Assembly: GCF_003116095.1 (NCBI RefSeq)
Contig: NZ_LGRA01000008.1
Span: 315,715-379,714, forward strand
Source: Azospirillum sp. TSO35-2
Lineage (GTDB): Bacteria > Pseudomonadota > Alphaproteobacteria > Azospirillales > Azospirillaceae
DNA length: 64,000 nt
Reading direction: 5' to 3'
The translations under genes and the position numbers were made by a program. Positions 32,479 through 44,451 of this stretch are shown here, piece after piece. Under the pieces are notes generated by a model. It saw nothing but the letters and a program-made list of their open reading frames with translations, searched no databases and was not told the DNA's origin. Position 1 is the stretch's first letter. Each line of letters opens with the position of its first letter.

Positions 32479-32507
32479 GGTCGCTTTCCTCTCTCGCGTA
32501 CGGGTAA

Positions 32508-32533
32508 AACGGTTTCCCTTGGTGTATGTTTCC
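32508..32533 (-). promoter_or_regulatory. Possible EcfG-type (general stress) promoter for the FlbD-like gene
   Basis: On the minus strand GGAAA, 17 bases, CGTT: one mismatch from the alphaproteobacterial EcfG consensus GGAAC-N16/17-CGTT, 30 bases before the ATG at 32478. Short motifs of this kind occur by chance, so this is tentative. Confidence 0.3.
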
Positions 32534-32705
32534 ACACCGGATGTTCAGTAAGAGGGCATGTTCGGAAGGGGGTACCCCTTCGACCTCTTGAACGCGCCGG
32601 AACTGCAACAAACATGGGCGGTTCAGTGGATCGAAGCCAAAGAGCTTCGGAATCCGGATAGGGCGGGCTATAAGCCCGCACCGTGAATCAAGGGAGCGTA
32701 CCGTC

Positions 32706-33152
32706 TTGAAGTTGCTCGTCGTCGAGGACGATCCGTTGATCGGCCCGGCCGTCAAGGCCGTGCTGGAGAATGCGGGCTACACCGTGGTCGGGCCGTTGCG
32801 CGACGCCGCCAAGGCTGCGCGCGTCGGCGCCCGCGAATGCCCCGACCTCGCTCTGGTCGACGTCAATCTCGCCGGTGGGGAGAACGGGCTGACGCTGGCG
32901 CGGCGCCTGTGGGAGGAGAATCATGTGCCGTCGCTGCTGATGACCGGCTTCGACCACCACGCCGAGGACGCGCGCGGCTTCGCCATGGGCCTGCTGCGCA
33001 AGCCGGTGATGCCGGACGCGCTGGTGCAGGCCATCGGCACCGCCAGCGAGATCCTGAGCGGCCTGCGCCCGTCGGCCAAGCCGGCCGCGCTGGAGCTGTT
33101 CTCCGGCTCCGCCGTGCTCGCCGCGATCCAGCCGCGGGTCCGGTCGGCGTAA
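32706..33152 (+). CDS. Single-domain response regulator (CheY-like receiver)
   Basis: 148-aa receiver domain: acidic pocket VVEDDP, phospho-acceptor Asp in LALVDVNLAGGENG, switch Thr in LLMTGFD, and the conserved Lys in LLRKPVMP. The ~25-residue C-terminal tail (PAALELFSGSAVLAAIQPRV) has no output domain, so it likely acts by protein contact or in a phosphorelay. The start is TTG 32706, set by GGGAG 9 bases upstream. No kinase is adjacent. A good terminator follows at 33193. Confidence 0.9.
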   Translation: MKLLVVEDDPLIGPAVKAVLENAGYTVVGPLRDAAKAARVGARECPDLALVDVNLAGGENGLTLARRLWEENHVPSLLMTGFDHHAEDARGFAMGLLRKPVMPDALVQAIGTASEILSGLRPSAKPAALELFSGSAVLAAIQPRVRSA

Positions 33153-33192
33153 GCCACGCCAAGCCATCCCGTCGCCGGGACAACGACCGCAA

Positions 33193-33223
33193 AAGCCCGC
33201 CCGACCGGCGGGCTTCGTCGTTT
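33193..33223 (+). terminator. Rho-independent terminator after the response regulator
   Basis: AAGCCCGCC (33193-33201), loop CGACC, GGCGGGCTT (33207-33215), then CGTCGTTT. A perfect 9-bp stem with partial T-tract, 40 bases after the stop. Confidence 0.8.
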
Positions 33224-33427
33224 CCAGACTTCATCAACGCCTTCATCAACATGGATGGCGACATTGCTGAGCCATCCGGCGATGACCCAACGACGGGCCG
33301 CAACCAATCACCACCCTTCCTGTTGGTGACCTGGAAAGAACGACGAGGGCCCTGGTCCTCTGAAGTTCCCAGGATCACGCTGCCCCGGATTCCATGACGG
33401 AGGGGCAGCACAGCGAAAGGAATCGTC

Positions 33428-33850
33428 ATGAAGAGTCTGATGATTGGTGCCGCCACCGCCGTCGCCCTGCTCGCCGCCCCGGCTTTCGCCGCCAGCAGCA
33501 ACTCGGTGTCCGGCAGCCCGGCGGCGACCAGCGCCGGTTCGACCACGAATGCTAACCAAACCAACCCGCCCTGCAGCGCCACCAACAGCCTGGGCTGCGG
33601 CGGCACCGAAAGCAGCACCAGCAAGAGCGGCACCAGTGGTTCGTCGACCGGTTCTGGGTCGATGACCGGCTCGGGCTCCTCCAGCGCGACCACCGGCAGC
33701 GGCGGCAACAGCCTGGGCAACAGCGGCTCGATGGGCACCGGATCGGACGGCCCGGTCGGCACGCAGCAGCCGAACGCCAACGCTCGCGGCCCGCTTGGCG
33801 CGGCCGGTCCACTGGGCGCCGGCAGCAGCAGCGGCGCCGCCGCACGCTGA
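33428..33850 (+). CDS. Secreted Ser/Gly/Thr-rich low-complexity protein
   Basis: 140-aa protein with a clear Sec signal (MKSLMIGAATAVALLAAPAFA, cleaved before ASSNS). The mature part is almost wholly Ser, Gly, Thr, Asn and Ala (TKSGTSGSSTGSG-type runs), with a single Cys pair (NPPCSATNSLGCGG) and a Pro/Gly-rich tail (RGPLGAAGPLGAG). It has no recognisable domain and is probably disordered. The start ATG 33428 has AAAGGAA upstream; the gene stands alone between two strong terminators. Many alphaproteobacteria carry such small exported proteins; the role is unknown. Confidence 0.75.
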   Translation: MKSLMIGAATAVALLAAPAFAASSNSVSGSPAATSAGSTTNANQTNPPCSATNSLGCGGTESSTSKSGTSGSSTGSGSMTGSGSSSATTGSGGNSLGNSGSMGTGSDGPVGTQQPNANARGPLGAAGPLGAGSSSGAAAR

Positions 33851-33875
33851 TCGGCTGAAAAGCCACCAAAAGGGA

Positions 33876-33905
33876 AGGGCGCGCGATCCCTCGCGCGCCC
33901 TTTCT
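33876..33905. terminator. Bidirectional terminator between the Ser/Gly-rich gene and treY
   Basis: AAGGGCGCGCGA and TCGCGCGCCCTT (33891-33902) pair perfectly around the loop TCCC; T-rich on the plus side (TTTCT) and A-rich on the other (CCAAAAGGG). It separates convergent genes. Confidence 0.85.
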
Positions 33906-33931
33906 CCGTCTGCCATTCGTGTCCCGGCGCG

Positions 33932-36712
<2,781 letters not shown>

Positions 36713-36750
36713 GGGCGTGTGCTCCTGAAATCGGGAGGTCGGGAGAGGGA

Positions 36751-39700
36751 TCAGCGGTTGGTGGGAGATGGGGCGGGGCGGGCCGCGGCGAGGATGGCGG
36801 CGACGGCCGCCGGTTCCGGCGCGTCGGCCAGTTCCTCCAGCGTCATCGACAGCTTGCGCCGCCAGTTCGGGTATTGGTCGGTGGTGCCGGGCAGGTTGAC
36901 CTGATCGCGTTCGCGGGTGAGGTCGTCGAGCTGCGCCACCGCCAGCGCCGCGTTGGTGCGGGCGAGGAAGGCGTGCACCGCGTGGTCCAGCGTGTCGTCG
37001 TAGGGGCTTTCGGAACCAAAGCCGGCGGGCAGCGCGATGTCGGCGGCCCGCAACGCGTCGACCAGCGCCTTGCGGTCGGCGGCACGGCGGTTGCGCTGCT
37101 TGTCGGCCTCGTCGGCGGCGGGGTAGAGGCCGCGGTCGGCCTTCAGCGCGATGTCGTCGCCCTCCCACCAGCCGCGCAGCGTGGCGAGGTCGTGGCTGCC
37201 GACGGTGGCGAGCGCCAGGGCCGGGTAGTCGTCCGGCCCCTTGAAGCCGCCATCCTGCGTCCATTCGAAGAAGACGACGCGGTAGCTCAGCACCCTGGCC
37301 TCGGTCATCCGCTCGCGGAAGCCCTCGGGCACGGTGCCCAGATCCTCGCCAACCACGAGGCAGCGCTGACGCTGGCTCTCCAGCGCCAGGATGCCCAGCA
37401 TGTCCTCCATCGGGTAGGCGACATAGGCGCCCTCGCCCGGCGGATGGCCGTCCGGGATCCAGTAGACATGCTGCAACGCCATCGCGTGGTCGATGCGCAG
37501 GGCGCCGGCGTGGCGCATGTTGGCGCGCAGCAGGTCGATGAAGGGCTGGTAGGCGTCCTGGCGCAGCGCCAGCGGGTGGAACGGCGGCAGGCCCCAGTCC
37601 TGGCCGGCCGGGTTGAACAGGTCCGGCGGCGCCCCGACATGGGCGCTGTCCACCACCACCTGCGGCGCCATCCAGGTCTCCGCTCCGCCGGCGTCCGCCC
37701 CGACCGCGAGGTCGCGGTAGAAGCCGATGGCCATGCCCAGCCCGGTCGCCCGGTCCGCGGCGGCGCGCAGTTGGTCGTCGGCCAGCCATTGCAGCCAGGC
37801 GAAGAAGACGACGCGCTCGGCATGCTCCTTGGCGAAGGCGGCGACGGCTGGGCCGGCGACGTCGTGGTACTCGGCCGGCCACTGGTGCCAGTCGGGCCGG
37901 CCCTCCGCCGCGAAGCGCTCGCGCAACGCCTGGAAGCTGGCGAAACGCTCCAGCCCGGTCCCGCTCTCCGTCCGGAAGCGGTCGAAGGCGGCGCGGCGGT
38001 CCGCTTTGGCCGCGGTCTGGAACCGGGCGAACAGCCGCTCCAGGATCGGCAGCTTCAACGCGCTGACCGCCCGGTAGTCGACGTTCGGCGCCGCCCGCGC
38101 CGCGTCCAGCGCCGCCCTGAACTCCGGTGACGCCACCCGCTTGCGGCTCTCCTCGTCGTCGAGGAACTCCGGCAGCGCGGTCACGTCGATGTAGAGCGGG
38201 TTCAGGAACAGCCGGCTGGCCGGGGAATAGGGGCTGGCGTGATCGGGGTTGTCGAGGAACAGGGCGTGCAGCGGGTTCAACCCGACCACCGCCGCGCCAC
38301 GCGCCGCGGCGATGTCGGCCAAGCTGGTCAGGTCGCCGAAATCGCCGATGCCCCAGTCGCGGTCGCTGCGCAGGGTGTAGAGCTGCGCCGATAGCCCCCA
38401 CAGCCGTTCGCCGACCAGGATCGGCGTCGGCAGGTGACAGCGGGCGGGCGCGAGGATCAGCCGCGTCTCCGCCACCGCCCCGTCCGCCTCGACCCGCAGG
38501 TGATGGTAGCCGGCTTGGCGCAGGTCGCCCAGCGGCAGCCGCCGCTCGGCATAGACCTCGTCACCGACATGGATGCAGCGGCAGCGCGGCAGGCTGCCGA
38601 AGCCGATCACCGCGCTCTGCGTCTCGCCGCTCTCCAGCGTCAGGGTGTAGCGCAGCGTGCGGGTGCCCTGGGGCAGGATGACCGGCACGGTCGGTGCCTC
38701 GCCGGCGCGGCGCACCACCACCGGCGGCACGATCCGCGAGCGCTCCGCCCGGTCGAGCCGGTCGAGATGCGCCGCCGCGGCCGCCTCGTCGGTCGCCTCC
38801 ACCCCCATGGCGGAGAGCAGGGCGCGGATGGTGCCCTCGCCGGCGGTCACGGTCTCGCCGGCGGCGTTGTCGAAGGAACGCTCGATGCCCATGCGGTCGG
38901 CCAGCCGATCGAGCGCCGAGGGCTCCTCCAGCCACAGCACCACCGACCAGGGGGCCAGCGTCCCGTCGCTCAGCCCCTTCCCCTCGCTCCACAGCACCCG
39001 CCCCGACGCCTCGCCGAAGCCGGACGCCGGGGCGTCGGCCAGATTGGCGTAGGCGTGCAGCCGGCTGCCGTCGCCGAGCCGCCAGCACACCTTGACCCCG
39101 GTCTTGCCGACCACCGCGTGGGTGGCGGCCCCGCCGGGGGCGCCGTCGAGCCGCGGCACGATCTCCGCCCGGCGCAGGGCCAGGGCGCGGCGGTACCAGT
39201 CGAGCCAGCCGGCATGCTCCGGCTGGTCGCGCGCGTCCCAATCGAGCGTGGCGGACGCCGCGGTCTCCGGCGCAGTCGGATCGGGGATGCGGGCGCGGGC
39301 CTCGGGATTCTGGAATTCGGGGAACTTGGCGAACTCCTCCGCCCGCCCCTTGCGCACCGCCTCTGCCAGCTCCTCGCCGAAGTCGCAGAAGAAGGGGAAC
39401 GGCTTGGCCGACGCCCACTCCTCGCCCATGAACAGCATGGGGATGCCCGGTCCCAGCAGATAGAGGATGGTCGCCGCCCGCACCGCGCCGGGCTTGGCGA
39501 TCTGGGCAATGCGCTCGCCCATCGCACGGTTGCCGATCTGGTCGTGGTTCTGCAGGAAGGTGACGAAGGCGGTGGGCGGCAGATGGGCCGACGGCTCACC
39601 TCGCCGTTCGCCGTCGCGGTAGGCGGACGGGTCGCCCTGGAACGCCAGCCCCTCGGCCAGCGCCCGGCCCAGCTTTTCCGGATCATGGGCGTAGTCGACG

Positions 39701-42354
39701 TAGTAGCCACCGTCCTCCCCGGTCGCCGCGGCGTGCAGGCAGTGGTGCAGGTCGTCGTTCCACTGCGCGGTGTGCCAGCGCGGGTCGCCCTCGCGGTGGC
39801 GGGCGAGGAAGCGGGCCTGGTTGGCGTCGTTCTCCAGCACCAGATGGACGTGCCGCTGGTTCTGGAAATGGCTGTGCACCCGCTCCGCCAGTTCTTCCAG
39901 CACATGGTGGGCGCTGTCGTCGATGATGGCATGGACGGCGTCGAACCGCAGCCCGTCGAGGTGGTATTCCTCCAGCCAATACAGCGCGTTGTGGATGAAG
40001 AAGTCGCGCACCGGGCCGCTGGCCTCGCCGTCGACGTTGATCGCCGCGCCCCAGGGGGTCTTGTGGCGGTCGGTGAAGAAGCGGTCGGCGAAGGCGTGGA
40101 GGTAGTTCCCCTCCGGCCCGAAATGGTTGTAGACCACGTCGAGGAAGACCATCAGGCCGCGGGCGTGCGCCTCCTGCACCAGGGTCTTCAGATCCTCCGG
40201 CCGGCCATAGGCGCTGTCGGGGGCGTAGGGCAGCACGCCGTCATAGCCCCAGTTGCGCGTGCCGGGGAAGTCGGCCACCGGCATCAGCTCGATCGCGGTG
40301 ACGCCCAGCGCCACCAGATCGTCCAGCCGGTCGATGGCGGCCAGGAAGGTGCCCTCGTCGGTGAAGGTGCCGATGTGCAGTTCGTACAGCACCGTCTCGT
40401 GCCAGGGCCGGCCGGTCCAGGCGACGTCGGTCCAGGCGTGGACGGCGGGATCGATCACCTCCGACGCACCATGGACGTCGTCCGGCTGGAAGCGGGAGGC
40501 CGGATCCGGCACCGCCAGCCCGTCCGGCAGCACGAAGTGGTAGCGGCTGCCGGCCTGCGCCCGCGCGGTGGTCAGGTGGAACCAGCCGTCGCCCCGGCCA
40601 TTGTCGCGACTTTCCATCGCCAGCGGCTGCCCGCCATCCTCCAGCCGGAGCAGCACCGACGACGCCGTCGGCGCCCACAGCGAGAAGCGGACCGTGCCGT
40701 CGGGCTGGACCTCCGCCCCGAAGGGCATGGAATGGCAGCGCCGGCGCTCGTCCACCGGCGGGATGCGGTCGCGGTCGCGCGTGGCGATCTCCGGCCCGGC
40801 GTCGGCGCGGACGATGCCGGTGACACCGGCCAGCGGGATCGCGACCCAGCCCGGCCGGTTGGCCAGCTCGTAGCCGACCTCGTAGAGCGCCTTTTCCAGC
40901 AGGAACAGCTTCAGCAGCCCGGCGGCGGCCCGGGGGTCGCGGGGGAAGCCGGGGCAGTCGCCGATGGCGCCGCGGTAGCCGTCGAGGAAGGCGGCCGACG
41001 CCGCGCCTTCCCACCAGGACAGCCACGCGTTGCGGGCGTCGGCCGCCGATGCGTCGGGGACGGCGGGGACGGCGTCGCGCGCCATCGCGGTGGCGTAGGC
41101 GATGGAGCGCAGCATGCCGGCGACGTCGCGCAGGATGCAGTGCTTGGCCCGCCGTTCGGCCAGCGGGCGCATCGGCTCGCCTTCGAAATCGACGATCTGC
41201 ACGTCACCGCGCGACACCAGCACCTGACCCAGATGATAGTCGCCGTGCAGCCGCATGGCGCTGATGGCGACATCGGCCGGGACCAGCGCGTCGATCTGCG
41301 CCATCACCGCCGCCTCGCTGTCGGCCAGCGCCCTGGCCTGCGCGACGATGGCCGGGTCAAGCGTGGCGGCGGCGTCGCGCAGCCGCGCCAGCACCTGGGC
41401 GGCCAGTTTGCGCACGCCCTGGCCCCAGGCGCGCAGCCGGTCCGCCGTCACCGGCTCCGGCGCGAAGGCGTCGCCGCCATCTGGGGTGGCGAGCGCGCGG
41501 TGCAGCTCCGCCGTCCGCTGGCCGAGCAGGCGCAGGAAGCCGATGCTGTCGGCATCGGCGGCGCCGTCGCCGTCCTCGAAACGGGCGACGCGGTCGTTCA
41601 GGTAGCCGGTGACGTGGCTCCAGGCGTCCTTCGCCTCCGGCACCAGCGCCTGCATCACGCACAGCGTGGTGGAGCCGGAGCTGTTGGCCCGCTCGACCCA
41701 GCCCAGCAGGGCGGGGGTGTTGGCAAAGCCGGCGACCTCGGTCAGGAAGCGGCTGACCTCCAGCTCCGGATGCACGCCGGGCTCCAGCTTGCGCAGTCCC
41801 TTGAGAATCGCGGCGTCGCCGATGCGGATGGAGGTGTTGGACTGCTCGGCGGTCATCCGATGCAGCGGCGCCCGGCTGTCCAGCCGCCCAGCCAGGGCGT
41901 CGCAGGCGCGGGTGCGGCCGGCGGTGAGCCCCGGCGGCAGGGTGGCGGACTTGTCCAGGATGGCGCCGAGCAGCGCCCGCACCACGCCATCGTCGGCATA
42001 GCCGTCGCGCAGCCGGCCGGCGATCGGCAGATCCTCGGTCCCGGCGATCACCGCGCCGTCGTCGCCGGTGCCGCGGTCGAGGATGATCGGAAGCTGGTAG
42101 AGCTGCGGTTCCCGTCCCGGCGGTTCGACCCGCAGCAGACAGAGCTGCGCCTGCGTCCCGCTTTGGGGCGCGCCGGACGACGGGATGGGCAGCGGCAACG
42201 CGTCGACGATGCGGACGACGGGCCGACCCGCATCCTTGGCGGCGTACCAGCGCCGGGTCAGCAGATGGGCCGGCAGAAGATCGTCTTGCAGACGCGACAG
42301 GATCTCGCCGTCCAGTGGGGTCGGCAGAGCGTTGAGGTGCGGCGCAGTCGGCAC
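36751..42354 (-). CDS. Maltokinase-TreZ-MalQ trifunctional fusion protein
   Basis: 1867-aa single open frame with three complete enzyme modules. Residues ~1-540: maltokinase-like (Pep2 type), with LLTRRWYAAKDAG, LKGLRKLEPGVHPELEVSRF, the Brenner-like HGDYHLGQVL near 370, and VDFEGEPMRPLAERR. Residues ~543-1143: malto-oligosyltrehalose trehalohydrolase (TreZ), with an N-terminal beta domain, YELHIGTFTDEGTF, WGYDGVLPYAPDSAYGRPED, GLRFDAVHAI (nucleophile), LVLENDANQARF (acid/base) and FLQNHDQIGNRAMG. Residues ~1145-1867: 4-alpha-glucanotransferase (MalQ), with WGIGDFGDL, SPYSPASRLFLNPLYID, ALRIDHAMAL, VVGEDLGTVP and ATVGSHDLATL. All key acids are present, so each module looks active. The fusion would phosphorylate maltose, release trehalose and disproportionate maltodextrins in one polypeptide. 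No stop, frameshift or internal promoter is apparent. Confidence 0.93.
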   Translation of the reverse strand: MPTAPHLNALPTPLDGEILSRLQDDLLPAHLLTRRWYAAKDAGRPVVRIVDALPLPIPSSGAPQSGTQAQLCLLRVEPPGREPQLYQLPIILDRGTGDDGAVIAGTEDLPIAGRLRDGYADDGVVRALLGAILDKSATLPPGLTAGRTRACDALAGRLDSRAPLHRMTAEQSNTSIRIGDAAILKGLRKLEPGVHPELEVSRFLTEVAGFANTPALLGWVERANSSGSTTLCVMQALVPEAKDAWSHVTGYLNDRVARFEDGDGAADADSIGFLRLLGQRTAELHRALATPDGGDAFAPEPVTADRLRAWGQGVRKLAAQVLARLRDAAATLDPAIVAQARALADSEAAVMAQIDALVPADVAISAMRLHGDYHLGQVLVSRGDVQIVDFEGEPMRPLAERRAKHCILRDVAGMLRSIAYATAMARDAVPAVPDASAADARNAWLSWWEGAASAAFLDGYRGAIGDCPGFPRDPRAAAGLLKLFLLEKALYEVGYELANRPGWVAIPLAGVTGIVRADAGPEIATRDRDRIPPVDERRRCHSMPFGAEVQPDGTVRFSLWAPTASSVLLRLEDGGQPLAMESRDNGRGDGWFHLTTARAQAGSRYHFVLPDGLAVPDPASRFQPDDVHGASEVIDPAVHAWTDVAWTGRPWHETVLYELHIGTFTDEGTFLAAIDRLDDLVALGVTAIELMPVADFPGTRNWGYDGVLPYAPDSAYGRPEDLKTLVQEAHARGLMVFLDVVYNHFGPEGNYLHAFADRFFTDRHKTPWGAAINVDGEASGPVRDFFIHNALYWLEEYHLDGLRFDAVHAIIDDSAHHVLEELAERVHSHFQNQRHVHLVLENDANQARFLARHREGDPRWHTAQWNDDLHHCLHAAATGEDGGYYVDYAHDPEKLGRALAEGLAFQGDPSAYRDGERRGEPSAHLPPTAFVTFLQNHDQIGNRAMGERIAQIAKPGAVRAATILYLLGPGIPMLFMGEEWASAKPFPFFCDFGEELAEAVRKGRAEEFAKFPEFQNPEARARIPDPTAPETAASATLDWDARDQPEHAGWLDWYRRALALRRAEIVPRLDGAPGGAATHAVVGKTGVKVCWRLGDGSRLHAYANLADAPASGFGEASGRVLWSEGKGLSDGTLAPWSVVLWLEEPSALDRLADRMGIERSFDNAAGETVTAGEGTIRALLSAMGVEATDEAAAAAHLDRLDRAERSRIVPPVVVRRAGEAPTVPVILPQGTRTLRYTLTLESGETQSAVIGFGSLPRCRCIHVGDEVYAERRLPLGDLRQAGYHHLRVEADGAVAETRLILAPARCHLPTPILVGERLWGLSAQLYTLRSDRDWGIGDFGDLTSLADIAAARGAAVVGLNPLHALFLDNPDHASPYSPASRLFLNPLYIDVTALPEFLDDEESRKRVASPEFRAALDAARAAPNVDYRAVSALKLPILERLFARFQTAAKADRRAAFDRFRTESGTGLERFASFQALRERFAAEGRPDWHQWPAEYHDVAGPAVAAFAKEHAERVVFFAWLQWLADDQLRAAADRATGLGMAIGFYRDLAVGADAGGAETWMAPQVVVDSAHVGAPPDLFNPAGQDWGLPPFHPLALRQDAYQPFIDLLRANMRHAGALRIDHAMALQHVYWIPDGHPPGEGAYVAYPMEDMLGILALESQRQRCLVVGEDLGTVPEGFRERMTEARVLSYRVVFFEWTQDGGFKGPDDYPALALATVGSHDLATLRGWWEGDDIALKADRGLYPAADEADKQRNRRAADRKALVDALRAADIALPAGFGSESPYDDTLDHAVHAFLARTNAALAVAQLDDLTRERDQVNLPGTTDQYPNWRRKLSMTLEELADAPEPAAVAAILAAARPAPSPTNR

Positions 42355-42474
42355 TGAGGGTTCTCCCCGGGTTGAGCGCTGGGTGGCACGTCGCTCAACA
42401 GCGCGGAGGGAGGAATCGCTCGCACCCGCGAAGCCGCATCTACGAACGACCGCGCCTGTCTTCCTTAAGGCTAG

Positions 42475-42783
42475 TCAGACCGTCCGCGGATGGTGCGGCA
42501 GATGGGCGAGGCGGCCGATCCGCTCGGCGACCTGCAAAGCCTCGACGACGTCGTCCAGCCGGCCGTCGCGCATCAGGTTGTGCGCGTGCGTGTTCAGCGC
42601 GGCGACGACGGCGCGTTCGTCGGAGACGCCACGCGCCGGCTGGCCGGCCGGGTCCAGCACCGTGGCACCCAGCGCCGCCATGGCTTCGGCGGTCAGGTTC
42701 ACGGCCTCCGACAGGGCCTCTTCATCGTCGTCCGCGGCGGTCAGGATCGGTTCCAGGAGTTCCGCAAGGAGACGGGGGGTCAT
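42475..42783 (-). CDS. Small hypothetical protein
   Basis: Not recognised. A 102-aa acidic, largely helical protein (RLLAELLEPILTAADDDEEA, SEAVNLTAEAMAALGATVLD, RLDDVVEALQVAERIGRL). No signal peptide or membrane helix. The start ATG 42783 has GAGG 9 bases upstream; ATG 42804 is also in frame. It is on the same strand as the trehalose fusion, 120 bases upstream, and could be the leading gene of that operon (inference). Confidence 0.55.
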   Translation of the reverse strand: MTPRLLAELLEPILTAADDDEEALSEAVNLTAEAMAALGATVLDPAGQPARGVSDERAVVAALNTHAHNLMRDGRLDDVVEALQVAERIGRLAHLPHHPRTV

Positions 42784-43033
42784 GGTGGTAATCCTCGGTG
42801 ACATTCTCAGGCCGCCCCCTTCGAGGTCGATGGTGTGTGTTTGGTTGGTACAACAGGCGGAACGAAGGAAAGGTCCGTGCTGCCCGAAGGGTCACACCGG
42901 GATCCCTCCCCAACTCGTTCGAGCGGTCCAAGGGGTGCCCGTGCGGAAGGGAAGGCACATGGGAAGCACGCGCGGCGTCGGCAAGCGGGCGCGCGTGTCA
43001 ACTGCCCCGAAGGGGAATGGCGGCCGGGTTTCC

Positions 43034-43050
43034 TCTCCCGGGGCGGGAGA
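43034..43050. repeat. Short palindromic element after dctD
   Basis: TCTCCC (43034-43039) and GGGAGA (43045-43050) with loop GGGGC, immediately beyond the dctD stop at 43057 and within a TCCTCTCCCGGGGCGGGAGA context related to the element at 27674. It could help terminate dctD transcription. Confidence 0.45.
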
Positions 43051-43056
43051 ACGCTC

Positions 43057-44451
43057 TCACTCCAGGAAGTCTTCGCGGCTCAGGCCGTAGCGCTTCAGCT
43101 TGTCGTAGAAGGTCTTGCGCGGAACGTTCAGCGCCTCGATCGTCGCCTTGACGCTGCCGCGGTGGCGGGCGAGTTCGGACTGGATCAGACCCTTCTCGAA
43201 CAGGTCGACCTGCTCGGCCAGCGACAAGGCGGAGGGGGCCGCGGCCGGCGTCGGTGCAGCGCCGGCATCCTCCAGCCCCAGGACGAAGCGGTCGGCGGCG
43301 TTGCGCAGTTCGCGCACGTTGCCGGGCCAGTCCTGGCTCATCAGGCGCTGCATCTGCTCGCGGGTCGGGACCCGTGGTTCGCGGTTGTAGCGGCCGGCGG
43401 CCTGAAGAATGAAATGCTGGAACAGCAGGGGCACGTCGTCGCGCCGCTCGCGCAGCGGCGGGATGGTCAGGACAATGACGTTCAGCCGGTAATAGAGGTC
43501 GGCGCGGAAGGTCCCGGCGTCGGCCGCCCGCCGCAGATCGACCTTGGTCGCGGCGACAACCCGGAGGTCGACCGGCACCTGCTCGTTCGATCCCAGCGGC
43601 TCCACCACCCGCTCCTGGATCACCCGCAGCAGCTTGACCTGCAGCGACAGCGGCATGCTCTCGATCTCGTCGAGGAACAGGGTGCCGCCGCTGGCGTGCT
43701 CGATCCGGCCGACCCGGCGCTTCGCGGCGCCGGTGAAGGCCCCGGCCTCGTGGCCGAACAGCTCGCTTTCGAAGATGCTTTCGGGCATCGCGCCGCAGTT
43801 CAGGGCGACGAACGGGTTCTTGCGCCGGCGGCTGGCCGCGTGCAGGGCACGGGCGACCATCTCCTTGCCGGTGCCCGTCTCGCCGAAGACGAGGACGTCG
43901 GCGTCGGTGTCGGCAACCGCGGCGATGGTGGCGCGCAGCCGCTCGACCCCGGGGGTGCGGCCGACGATGCTGTGCGCCGGGTCGGTGCCGCCGGCCAACT
44001 CCGCCCGCAGCCGCCGGTTCTCCAGCACCAGCCGGCGCCGGTCCACCGCGCGCCGGGCGATCTCGGTCAGCCGGTCCGACGGGAAGGGCTTTTCCAGGAA
44101 GTCATAGGCGCCGTTGCGCATCGCCTCCACCGCCATCGGCACGTCGCCGTGCCCGGTGATGAGGATGACCGGCAGGTCGGGGTCGATCTCCCGCACCCGC
44201 GCCAGCAGCGCCAGCCCGTCCATCTGCGGCATGCGCACGTCGGTGACCAGGCAGCCCGGCCAGTCGCGGCCGAGATGGCGCAGCGCCCGTTCCGCGCCGT
44301 CGCAGGCCGTCACCTCGAACCCGGCCAGCTCCAGCGCCTGCTGCCCGGCCAGCCGCACCGCCCGCTCGTCGTCAACAAATAGGACGCTGCCAATGTTCTG
44401 GGGGCCCTCGTTGTGGGGACCGGCGCTTCCGGGAGAGTTGGCGTGCGTCAT
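43057..44451 (-). CDS. dctD: C4-dicarboxylate response regulator DctD (sigma-54 activator)
   Basis: 464-aa NtrC-family activator. Receiver (residues ~22-135): VLFVDDERAVRLAGQQALEL, phospho-acceptor in CLVTDVRMPQMDG, and ILITGHGDVPMAVEAMRNGAYDFLEKPF, split by normal spacing. AAA+ domain: Walker A VFGETGTGKEMVARALH, the sigma-54-contacting GAFTGA loop in ELFGHEAGAFTGAAKRR, Walker B GGTLFLDEIESMPL, and the arginine region FRADLYYRLNVIVL. C-terminal Fis-type HTH: SVKATIEALNVPRKTFYDKL. It overlaps dctB by 4 bases, and the pair is divergent from dctA, whose promoter region carries matching operators. Confidence 0.93.
   Translation of the reverse strand: MTHANSPGSAGPHNEGPQNIGSVLFVDDERAVRLAGQQALELAGFEVTACDGAERALRHLGRDWPGCLVTDVRMPQMDGLALLARVREIDPDLPVILITGHGDVPMAVEAMRNGAYDFLEKPFPSDRLTEIARRAVDRRRLVLENRRLRAELAGGTDPAHSIVGRTPGVERLRATIAAVADTDADVLVFGETGTGKEMVARALHAASRRRKNPFVALNCGAMPESIFESELFGHEAGAFTGAAKRRVGRIEHASGGTLFLDEIESMPLSLQVKLLRVIQERVVEPLGSNEQVPVDLRVVAATKVDLRRAADAGTFRADLYYRLNVIVLTIPPLRERRDDVPLLFQHFILQAAGRYNREPRVPTREQMQRLMSQDWPGNVRELRNAADRFVLGLEDAGAAPTPAAAPSALSLAEQVDLFEKGLIQSELARHRGSVKATIEALNVPRKTFYDKLKRYGLSREDFLE

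Noticed and set aside
38434..42357. A 1307-codon plus-strand open frame opposite the maltokinase-TreZ fusion
   Set aside because: Low-complexity translation dominated by Arg, Gly, Val and Gln with no recognisable motif; the minus strand has intact catalytic motifs throughout.
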